Below, one piece after another: positions 7,845 through 13,203 of a stretch of DNA of 13,917 bases. Position numbers and translations under genes: made by a program. The stretch's first letter is position 1. Each line of letters starts with the position of its first letter. Source of the stretch: an uncultured Clostridia bacterium (GTDB lineage: Bacteria; Bacillota; Clostridia; UMGS1810); contig CALGRC010000041.1 in NCBI GenBank assembly GCA_937959315.1, positions 1 through 13,917 on the forward strand, given 5' to 3'. Under the pieces are notes generated by a model that saw nothing but the letters and a program-made list of their open reading frames with translations, searched no databases and was not told the DNA's origin.

Positions 7845-7912
7845 CCGGGCTTTTTCGGGTACGTGATGAAATACTTTTTCAATTAAGAAAAGCAATCGCC
7901 GAAAAAGCCCGG
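7845..7912 (+). repeat. Perfect 14-base inverted repeat around a 40-base loop, possible terminator or binding site
   Basis: CCGGGCTTTTTCGG at 7845-7858 and CCGAAAAAGCCCGG at 7899-7912 are exact reverse complements, separated by 40 bases that contain a weaker inner pairing (CTTTTT and AAGAAAAG). A TTTATTT run follows directly. As RNA this makes a strong stem that could end the orf7-orf8 transcript; as DNA the arms could be paired protein-binding sites in front of the small-frame region. Confidence 0.65.
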
Positions 7913-7935
7913 TTTATTTCATAGCTTATTGTTCT

Positions 7936-7965
7936 TTGACAATTGAATAACTCGTCTTCTAACAT
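7936..7965 (+). promoter_or_regulatory. Candidate sigma-A promoter before the small frames and recombinase
   Basis: TTGACA at 7936-7941 is a consensus -35, followed by 18 bases and TAACAT at 7960-7965 as a moderate -10. It lies just after the inverted repeat and just before the chain of short frames starting at 7973, so it could drive these and the recombinase. Confidence 0.4.
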
Positions 7966-8001
7966 TACCCATATGCGAGCACGGCGAACGGTACGCTTGC
8001 G

Positions 8002-8136
8002 ATGAATGCCGGTTCGGAAAACAGAGGTGGAGAACTGTATGCCATGATACATATGGAAGATAATGATACTTGCGCTATGGCAGCGCTCCGTGCGGATGCG
8101 GGGAAGTATCCCGAATGTTCGAGTAACGGCATTTGA
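8002..8136 (+). CDS. Possible 44-residue small protein, unknown function
   Basis: It begins with MNAGSENRGGELYAMIHMED and ends in ECSSNGI. The ATG at 8002 overlaps the stop of a 10-codon frame as ATGA but has no clear ribosome binding site of its own. A start at the in-frame ATG at 8044, coupled by another ATGA to the stop at 8045, would give 30 residues. The frame is open back to 7963, giving a coding-like prefix (HYPYASTANGTLA), so it may be the tail of a decayed gene instead. I do not recognise a family. Confidence 0.3.
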   Translation: MNAGSENRGGELYAMIHMEDNDTCAMAALRADAGKYPECSSNGI

Positions 8137-8142
8137 GATATT

Positions 8143-8241
8143 ATGACGGCTTATCCAAAGCCGGTAGGAGATGAGTCAAAATATATTTGGGAGAGAAAAC
8201 GTATGGATTTAGAGGATAGAAATGAAATCATCAGTACTTGA
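8143..8241 (+). CDS. Possible 32-residue small protein or gene remnant, unknown function
   Basis: It reads MTAYPKPVGDESKYIWERKR and a further 12 mostly charged residues, a composition that looks like protein rather than random sequence. There is no good ribosome binding site, only GAG about eight bases before the ATG. It lies six bases after the 44-codon frame and 27 bases before the better-supported 59-residue gene. It may be a truncated form of a longer accessory protein of the element. Confidence 0.3.
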   Translation: MTAYPKPVGDESKYIWERKRMDLEDRNEIIST

Positions 8242-8268
8242 GTTTTATTAACATATGGAGGGTGTGCG

Positions 8269-8448
8269 ATGGAGTATATCGTATTATCTGATAGAGAAAA
8301 TGAAATTTTTGCAGAGGCAGAGAACGGCGTAAAGATACGGTTGCTGTTTCCTGAACAACAAAACAAAGAAACGGAAAATATTGTGCTGGAAAATTTACTT
8401 TGTTCTTATGAAAAAAGAATGGCAGACAATATTGGTTTGAAAATTTGA
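8269..8448 (+). CDS. 59-residue small accessory protein of the mobile element
   Basis: The ATG at 8269 is preceded by TGGAGGG (8256-8262) at good spacing, which is strong evidence of translation. The protein starts MEYIVLSDRENEIFAEAENG, goes on with VKIRLLFPEQ (a beta strand followed by a polar turn) and ends in a predicted helix, VLENLLCSYEKRMADNIGLKI, cut by TGA. The layout of a short beta-strand with R-L-x-F-P-E and a C-terminal helix resembles small transposon-encoded proteins often found just before the recombinase in Clostridia elements (TnpW-like), but that is a resemblance only. A directionality or excision helper would be plausible in this position. No transmembrane segment. Confidence 0.65.
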   Translation: MEYIVLSDRENEIFAEAENGVKIRLLFPEQQNKETENIVLENLLCSYEKRMADNIGLKI

Positions 8449-8533
8449 CATGGATAAAACAAATGATTAGTATGGAAGATGAACTGTGTCGTATTATTTG
8501 CATAATTGAAAATATTATGTGAGGTGCAAGACA

Positions 8534-10123
8534 ATGGAAAACTGTGATGTAAAAAGGGTGGCGGCATTGTATCGCGTATCAACAAAAAAACAGGTCGACA
8601 AACGGGTAGATGATATACCGATGCAGAAAACAGCGTGCCACGGGTTTACGGATCAAAGAGGCTGGCCAATTGTATTTGAATTTTGTGAAAAGGGGGTATC
8701 CGGATTTAAGATTTCCGCAGAAGATAGGGACGCGATTCAGGAGCTGAAAGAATTGGCGTTGAAAAAGGCGTTTGACGTATTGTTGGTATTTATGTTTGAC
8801 AGGCTTGGGCGTATAGACAGCGAAACTCCGTTTGTGGTGGAGTGGTTTGTGCAGCATGGAATTGAAGTCTGGAGCGTAAAAGAAGGACAGCAAAAATTAG
8901 ATGACCACGCAGATAAGCTCATTAATTATGTAAGGTTTTGGCAGGCAAATGGGGAAAGCAGAAAAACATCAACGCGTGTGAAAGAAACATTCTCGCAGAT
9001 GACAGCTGCCGGAATCTTTCATGGCGGTCAGGTTGGATTTGGTTATCAACTGGTGTATCGTGGTCGTGTCAATAAAAAGGGACAACCAGTAAAAGATAAG
9101 GTTATCCATGAAGCAGAGGCAGAGGTCATGCGGATGATACTGCATAAGACCTTGTATGAGGGATACGGTTCTCACAGATTGGCTGAATATGTAAATGCGT
9201 TGGGTGTCAGGACACATAACGGAAATGAATTTACAGCTACAACGATTTTGAGACTTTTAAGAGACCGAAGCAATTGTGGCTATATCATTTCCGGTGGAGT
9301 AATGTCAGAAAAAATACCGGAATTGGCAATTTGGGATGAAAATGAGTTTGAACTGGTAAATAAAATCTTGGATCAACGCTCTATTAAATATGAAGAAAAA
9401 CAAAATTTCGCCAGAATGACAAAAGGGAAGACATTATTATCCGGTAATATATACTGCGGGCATTGCGGTTGCCACTTGAATGCTGCAAATTCTGTTGATA
9501 AACGGATACGGTCGGATGGGACATTGTATAGTAAGAAAACGATTCGGTACATGTGTTACCATAGAGCACGTGGTTTAAATGATTGTGATGGGCAATCAGT
9601 TTACGTTGCGGAAAAAATTGATAAGGCTGTTTCGGAGGTTGTGGAGAACTATCTGGCAAAAATCAAACAGACTCCAAAGGATAAAGCGCTGGAATTACGA
9701 TATCGAAATGAATTGCAGCAAAAGAGACAGCAAAGAAAAAAATTAGAAGATGAAAAAAATCGTATGGAAAAGCGTCTGCATGAAACATCATTAGAAATCA
9801 GTAAAAGCCTAACTGGAGAAAGTTTGTTTACAACGGATGTGCTTTCTATGTCGGTGCATACAATACAGGAAGATTTACAAATGATAGAAAAACAGATAGC
9901 CGCATGTGATACAGATTTAGAAGCTAAGGGTGAAGTTCTAAATAAACTGGATTTTTATTACGACCGATTTATCAACTGGGCAGACGAGTTTAAACATGCT
10001 TCGTTAGAACAAAAGAAGATGATTATTTGTCATCTTATAAAATCCGTTAAAGTAAGCAAAGGATATGAGTTGGAAATAGAGTTTAATATCAGCTATCAGC
10101 AGTTTTTAGCGGCAGTATCCTAA
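8534..10123 (+). CDS. Large serine recombinase (TndX/TnpX type)
   Basis: 529 residues from the ATG at 8534, chosen because GAGGTG (8521-8526) lies seven bases before it; the in-frame GTG at 8519 overlaps that site. The resolvase catalytic domain (about 6-155) has the nucleophile Ser16 in YRVSTKKQ with Arg14, and Asp89-Arg90 with Arg93 in FDRLGR. A recombinase DNA-binding domain (about 170-290) follows, then a zinc ribbon with Cys308, Cys311, Cys341 and Cys351, and a long coiled coil around 375-470 (NELQQKRQQRKKLEDEKN and on). All catalytic residues expected are present. Length is close to TndX of Tn5397. It would cut and rejoin attP and attB to integrate the element, and excise it given a directionality factor. 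The 59-residue gene precedes it and a resolvase-like gene follows 33 bases later. Confidence 0.95.
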   Translation: MENCDVKRVAALYRVSTKKQVDKRVDDIPMQKTACHGFTDQRGWPIVFEFCEKGVSGFKISAEDRDAIQELKELALKKAFDVLLVFMFDRLGRIDSETPFVVEWFVQHGIEVWSVKEGQQKLDDHADKLINYVRFWQANGESRKTSTRVKETFSQMTAAGIFHGGQVGFGYQLVYRGRVNKKGQPVKDKVIHEAEAEVMRMILHKTLYEGYGSHRLAEYVNALGVRTHNGNEFTATTILRLLRDRSNCGYIISGGVMSEKIPELAIWDENEFELVNKILDQRSIKYEEKQNFARMTKGKTLLSGNIYCGHCGCHLNAANSVDKRIRSDGTLYSKKTIRYMCYHRARGLNDCDGQSVYVAEKIDKAVSEVVENYLAKIKQTPKDKALELRYRNELQQKRQQRKKLEDEKNRMEKRLHETSLEISKSLTGESLFTTDVLSMSVHTIQEDLQMIEKQIAACDTDLEAKGEVLNKLDFYYDRFINWADEFKHASLEQKKMIICHLIKSVKVSKGYELEIEFNISYQQFLAAVS

Positions 10124-10156
10124 AGTTTTTATGTTAAAGGAAGGAGAAGAAAAAAT

Positions 10157-10585
10157 ATGCTTGAAAAAACATCTGATCGGGAGAACAACGTGGCCGTCTA
10201 TTACAGGAGTGGCTCACATCAGCAATTGATGTGTAAGGGGTTAAAAGTAGTTTGCTATGCGAGAAGCAAAACACGCAAAGAACTGGATGAGCAAGTAAAA
10301 AAACTGAGGGCATTTTGTGAAAGGGAGCAATTTGAGATAATTGATGTACAGCAGGAACGCTGTAACGGAAGATCAGATCATAGATTGCCGCTGTATTTTG
10401 CAATCAAAAATAAGAAGGCAGATGCTATTGTTGTTACGGATTTTTCAAAGATTTCGCGTGATATGGAATTTGCCATAGAGGTAATGGGAATGGTAAATAA
10501 GCATAATAAGGTTTTGATAAATGCGACAGTTGGAACCGTTATTGAGACAGAAGTTCCCCTTTTGAAAACAATATTCCAAAGTTAA
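10157..10585 (+). CDS. Resolvase-like protein with altered catalytic residues
   Basis: 142 residues; AAGGAG at 10141-10146 sets the start. It follows the serine recombinase catalytic fold: VVCYARSKTRKELDEQ (31-46), a helix VKKLRAFCEREQFEIIDV, then KADAIVVTDFSKISRD (87-102), where active members have DRLSRxxRD. The nucleophile position of YxRVST reads R-S-K-T, so serine is shifted by one, and the usual DR is DF with the second Arg replaced by Lys98. A related motif, VAVYYRSGSHQQ (12-23), precedes it, like a second copy of the first strand. The usual DNA-binding region is absent. It is probably inactive as a recombinase and may partner or regulate the large recombinase just upstream, with which it is likely cotranscribed. 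A terminator follows at once. It could equally be a degenerating paralogue. Confidence 0.75.
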   Translation: MLEKTSDRENNVAVYYRSGSHQQLMCKGLKVVCYARSKTRKELDEQVKKLRAFCEREQFEIIDVQQERCNGRSDHRLPLYFAIKNKKADAIVVTDFSKISRDMEFAIEVMGMVNKHNKVLINATVGTVIETEVPLLKTIFQS

Positions 10586-10590
10586 CACTT

Positions 10591-10628
10591 AAAAGTGCAG
10601 CTATGCATGAAAATACGCTGCACTTTTT
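10591..10628 (+). terminator. Intrinsic terminator of the recombinase unit
   Basis: AAAAGTGCAGC (10591-10601) and GCTGCACTTTT (10617-10627) form a perfect 11-pair stem with a 15-base loop and a T tail, five bases after the stop of the resolvase-like gene. Confidence 0.9.
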
Positions 10629-10669
10629 GCTTGTATTAAAATAAAATACTAAATTTGGAATAAATAATG

Positions 10670-10701
10670 TTAAAAAAGTATTGCAATTATTAAAAAAGTA
10701 T
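10670..10701 (+). repeat. Two 12-base direct repeats TTAAAAAAGTAT, 20 bases apart
   Basis: The copies lie at 10670-10681 and 10690-10701. The 20-base period places both on about the same face of the DNA helix. The second copy fills most of the spacer of the promoter at 10681-10709 and the first touches its -35. They are likely binding sites for a regulator or recombination accessory protein, but no protein can be named. Confidence 0.6.
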
Positions 10702-10709
10702 GGTATACT
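10681..10709 (+). promoter_or_regulatory. Outward sigma-A promoter with extended -10
   Basis: TTGCAA at 10681-10686, a 17-base spacer, and TATACT at 10704-10709 preceded by TGG (extended -10) make a strong promoter. It points across the presumed element end into the broken tRNA. In an excised circular form it would read across the joint into the element's other end. Confidence 0.75.
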
Positions 10710-10739
10710 ATATACATAAAGAAGATAAAAATCTCCGGT

Positions 10740-10770
10740 TGTATTGGTACTATACGGCAGAGCATGCGGC
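10740..10770. other. Presumed attachment-site junction (attR)
   Basis: The change from element sequence to tRNA-Asn sequence falls at about 10754-10758, at the GG of the tRNA D-loop. Large serine recombinases cross over at a central two-base core, so GG or a base pair next to it is a candidate. The left-hand site is not in the window. The exact core is inferred only. Confidence 0.45.
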
Positions 10771-10811
10771 TGTTAACCGCAGGGTCGTTGGTTCGAGTCC
10801 AACACGGGGAG
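10755..10811 (+). tRNA. Partial tRNA-Asn (anticodon GTT), 5' third missing
   Basis: From 10755 the sequence fits a tRNA: D-stem strand GAGC (10760-10763), anticodon arm TGCGG/CCGCA with loop CTGTTAA and anticodon GTT (10772-10774), variable GGGTC, T arm GTTGG-TTCGAGT-CCAAC (10787-10803), acceptor strand ACGGGGA and discriminator G (10811). No CCA is encoded. The 5' partner should contain TCCCCGT and GCTC; the bases upstream show neither, matching only TCC. The gene is therefore broken in its D-loop. With a proper terminator after it and a serine recombinase just before it, the break most likely marks recombination at an attachment site. It should not give a functional tRNA. Confidence 0.8.
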
Positions 10812-10814
10812 CTC

Positions 10815-10851
10815 AAAAAAACAGCATGGCAATTTGCCATGCTGTTTTTTT
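10815..10851 (+). terminator. Intrinsic terminator after the partial tRNA-Asn
   Basis: A perfect 17-pair stem, with AAAAAAACAGCATGGCA (10815-10831) and its exact complement at 10835-10851 around the loop ATT, ending in seven T. It starts three bases after the tRNA, as expected for the end of a tRNA unit, and supports the view that a whole tRNA gene once stood here. Confidence 0.92.
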
Positions 10852-10933
10852 GTATTCCGAAAACCAGGCGATTATCGCGTGGTTCAAGAGAAATTAACCG
10901 GTGAGAAAAAATCTTCCCCATGTGGTAATATAG

Positions 10934-10962
10934 TTGTATTTTACGGAAAATAATGCTATAAT
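10934..10962 (+). promoter_or_regulatory. Sigma-A promoter of the hexuronate operon
   Basis: TTGTAT (10934-10939), a 17-base spacer, and TATAAT (10957-10962) with TGC before it as extended -10. It is 64 bases before the first start codon of the operon. The spacer begins with a partly symmetric ATTTTACGGAAAAT that could be an operator, although only its outer five bases pair. Confidence 0.8.
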
Positions 10963-11026
10963 GATGACAGCAAACTGGGTAAGGAAATTGAAATCCCAGA
11001 ATATGAAAGAAAGGCAGGGAAAAGCA

Positions 11027-11860
11027 ATGAAAAATTTTAAAGTGGGGTTGCAGCTATATTCCATCCGAGAGGATATGGAGCGGGATATGGATGCGGCATT
11101 GAAGCAGGTAAAGGAAATTGGTTATGACTATGTAGAGTTTGCAGGATATTTTGGCCATCCGGCAGAAGAAATCCGCAAAATGCTGGATAAGTATGGCTTG
11201 GAATGTGTATCGGTTCACCAGGCACCGCAATGGTATGCGGAGGAAGGGCAGAATGCGGTTGATTTTGTCAGGACACTGGGCGTACAATACAGTGCAGTTC
11301 CGCATTGGCCGGCAGAAAAGCTGGCCGGCACTCCCGAGTGGGAAGAAACAGTCCAGCTTTTTAAGCAAACCGGAAAGCTTTTGGAGGAAAACGGAATCCA
11401 ACAATTATATCACAACCATGATTTTGAATTTCATAAATATCAAGATAAATTCCTGCTGGACTGGTTATATGAAGTTATCCCGGCAGAATATCTTCAGCCT
11501 CAGATTGATACCTGCTGGGTACATTATGCAGGATACAATCCAGCGGAATACCTGTTGAAATATAGCGGGCGGATTAAGGTTGTCCATTTGAAGGACTTTG
11601 TTTGCACCAAGCTTGGCGGCGGCCCGGTTTATGCCCTGATTGGAAAAGACGGCAAGGAAGAAAAGGAAGCTACCAGGGAAGAAAACGGGTTTGAGTTCCG
11701 CCCGGTGGGATATGGGGTGCAGGACTTCCCGGCGATTATTGGCGCGGCGGAGAAGGCAGGCGCAGAAATCTTGATTGTGGAGCAAGACCGCTCTGTGGAA
11801 CGGCCCGCGATGGAGGCGGCGAAAATGAGCAGGGATTATCTTAAAGCTTTGGGATTATAG
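11027..11860 (+). CDS. Sugar phosphate isomerase/epimerase family protein (xylose-isomerase-like TIM barrel)
   Basis: 277 residues from the ATG at 11027, with AGGGA at 11016-11020 before it; the open frame reaches back to 10934 but that part overlaps the promoter. The protein follows the metal-dependent xylose-isomerase-like barrel: KVGLQLYSIRED at the start, YDYVEFAGYFGH with Glu37, YHNHDFEF with His129 and His131, QIDTCWV with Asp161, VVHLKDF with His187, and ILIVEQD with Glu252. These acidic and histidine residues are the usual divalent-metal ligands. Members act as epimerases, isomerases or dehydratases on sugars, inositols and uronates. Standing first in an operon with uxaB and uxaA, it may interconvert a ketohexuronate or related sugar acid, but the substrate is not evident from sequence. 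Cytoplasmic. uxaB begins 26 bases downstream. Confidence 0.87.
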   Translation: MKNFKVGLQLYSIREDMERDMDAALKQVKEIGYDYVEFAGYFGHPAEEIRKMLDKYGLECVSVHQAPQWYAEEGQNAVDFVRTLGVQYSAVPHWPAEKLAGTPEWEETVQLFKQTGKLLEENGIQQLYHNHDFEFHKYQDKFLLDWLYEVIPAEYLQPQIDTCWVHYAGYNPAEYLLKYSGRIKVVHLKDFVCTKLGGGPVYALIGKDGKEEKEATREENGFEFRPVGYGVQDFPAIIGAAEKAGAEILIVEQDRSVERPAMEAAKMSRDYLKALGL

Positions 11861-11886
11861 GAGTGATTTTGCAGGGGGAAAAATAG

Positions 11887-13203
11887 ATGCAGCACATTCA
11901 GGAATTGGTTGAAAAAAAGCAGCGGACAGAGCGGGTGATTCAATTTGGGGAAGGCGGTTTTTTGCGGGGATTTGCGGACTGGATGCTGCAAAAGCTGAAT
12001 GTAGATGGAAGATGGGAAGGGAGCGTTGTCATAGTACAGCCCTTGCAAAAAGGGATGTGCGGCAGGCTGATGGAACAAAACGGCATATATACGCATGTTT
12101 TGCGGGGGCTTGAACAGGGGCGGCCTGTTGTACAAAGGGATGTGATTGACGTGGTATCCCGCTGTATCAACCCGTACGAGGATTTTGAAGGCTACCGGCA
12201 ATTGGCGCACCAGCCCGAATTGCGGTTTGTGATATCCAACACAACCGAGGCGGGGATTGTATATGAGCCTGATGATACGCCGGAAAACACGCCGCCAAAA
12301 TCATTCCCTGCAAAGCTTGCGGTATTGCTGTACAAACGGTTTTGTGCAAGGCTGCCTGGTTTTATTATCCTTCCATGTGAATTGATTGAACAAAACGGCG
12401 AAAAGCTGCGGCAAATCATATTACGGTATGCAAAGGAATGGGATTTGGGCGCCGGCTTTGAAAGCTGGGTTAAGCGGGAAAACCATTTTTGTAATACCCT
12501 GGTAGACCGGATTGTTACAGGATTCCCGAAAGGTGAGGATTTGCATCTTGGGTATGTGGATCAAATGGTGGATACATCGGAGCTGTTTCATCTGTGGGTG
12601 ATTGAAGGGGATAGGGCATTGGCAAAGGAATTGCCCTTGCATGACATTGGGCTACAGGTTGTGTGGACAGATGATTTGGCGCCATACCGTACCCGTAAAG
12701 TGCGCATTTTAAACGGGGCGCATACGGCGCTGGTGCCTTATGCCATGCTGCGGGGGTTTGATACGGTCAAGGGCTGTGTGGATGACCCGGAAATGCTGGC
12801 TTATATAAAGCGGTGCATCTTTGATGAAATCATTCCGACATTGGACTTGCCAAGGGAGGAGCTTACACAGTATGCCAACAGTGTGCTGGAGCGATTTGGC
12901 AATCCATATATCCGCCATTATCTATCTTCAATTGCGTTAAATTCTGTGAGTAAATTCAGAGTCCGGGTGCTGCCGTCTATTTTGGAGTACCAAAAGCGGT
13001 ACCGTCAATTGCCCCCAACCCTGACATTTGCGTTTGCCAAGCTGATCGATTTTTATCAGACAAATATGGCAAACGATGATGAAAATGTGCTGGAACTTAT
13101 GAGAACTTCCACACTAGCGGAAATTTTGTCCAATGAAATGCTTTGGGGAGCCGACCTGGGCTTTATGAAGGATGAGGTGGGCCGTTATGCGGATAAGGAT
13201 TAA
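11887..13203 (+). CDS. uxaB: Tagaturonate reductase (altronate oxidoreductase), compact form
   Basis: 438 residues, with AGGGGGAA just upstream of the ATG at 11887. It belongs to the mannitol dehydrogenase / UxaB family: an N-terminal NAD-binding stretch RVIQFGEGGFLRGFADWML (17-35), FVISNTTEAGI, PCELIEQNG, and in the second domain RKVRILNGAHTALVPYAMLR, containing the family's catalytic Lys and the N-G-x-H motif. UxaB reduces D-tagaturonate to D-altronate with NADH in the cytoplasm, in galacturonate breakdown. The protein is about 40-60 residues shorter than typical Bacillus and enterobacterial enzymes; the shortening is in the last part, after LIDFYQ and at the very end, where the following gene already starts. 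The reading frame is intact, so this seems a compact form and not a frameshift. Fructuronate reductase (UxuB) is related, but TEAGI and the uxaA neighbour favour UxaB. Confidence 0.9.
   Translation: MQHIQELVEKKQRTERVIQFGEGGFLRGFADWMLQKLNVDGRWEGSVVIVQPLQKGMCGRLMEQNGIYTHVLRGLEQGRPVVQRDVIDVVSRCINPYEDFEGYRQLAHQPELRFVISNTTEAGIVYEPDDTPENTPPKSFPAKLAVLLYKRFCARLPGFIILPCELIEQNGEKLRQIILRYAKEWDLGAGFESWVKRENHFCNTLVDRIVTGFPKGEDLHLGYVDQMVDTSELFHLWVIEGDRALAKELPLHDIGLQVVWTDDLAPYRTRKVRILNGAHTALVPYAMLRGFDTVKGCVDDPEMLAYIKRCIFDEIIPTLDLPREELTQYANSVLERFGNPYIRHYLSSIALNSVSKFRVRVLPSILEYQKRYRQLPPTLTFAFAKLIDFYQTNMANDDENVLELMRTSTLAEILSNEMLWGADLGFMKDEVGRYADKD
13174..13179 (+). promoter_or_regulatory. Ribosome binding site of uxaA inside uxaB
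   Basis: GAGGTG lies seven bases before the ATG at 13187, within the last codons of uxaB. It fixes the uxaA start and shows that the 17-base overlap of the two genes is real. Confidence 0.65.

Larger units (their letters stand above)
7966..8268 (+). other. Leader-like region made of short overlapping frames
   Basis: There is no normal-sized gene here. Frames of 10 codons (ATG 7973, stop ends 8005), 13 codons (8006-8047), 44 codons (8002-8136) and 32 codons (8143-8241) sit nested or end to end, two of them joined by ATGA (8002-8005 and 8044-8047). GAGGTGG at 8024-8030 is a good ribosome binding site for the two-codon frame ATGCCATGA at 8039. The arrangement suggests translated leader peptides or decayed small genes rather than spacer DNA. 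Confidence 0.4.
7001..10755 (+). mobile_element. End module of an integrative (conjugative or mobilizable) element, boundaries approximate
   Basis: An Orf7-like sigma factor, Orf8-like HTH protein, several tiny frames, a large serine recombinase and a resolvase-like protein lie in one direction, next to a broken tRNA-Asn. In Tn916-type elements orf7/orf8 and the recombinase form the end of the element, with cargo genes just before them. The right boundary is put at about 10755, where sequence becomes recognisably tRNA. The left boundary is not seen: it may be outside the window, making the glycan genes cargo, or in 6673-7000. No relaxase, coupling protein or other transfer gene is in the window. 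Confidence 0.6.

Noticed and set aside
10731..10754. Reading bases just upstream as the 5' part of an unusual full tRNA
   Set aside because: Only TCC agrees with the needed acceptor strand. The next bases do not pair with CGGGGA, and no strand is available to pair with GAGC of the D-stem.
10670..10921. Reverse-strand and forward-strand open frames across the partial tRNA-Asn
   Set aside because: The peptide with SPCWTRTNDPAVNSRMLCR is the familiar false translation of a tRNA read backward. The forward frame at 10700-10897 covers the same tRNA and terminator. Neither has a ribosome binding site.
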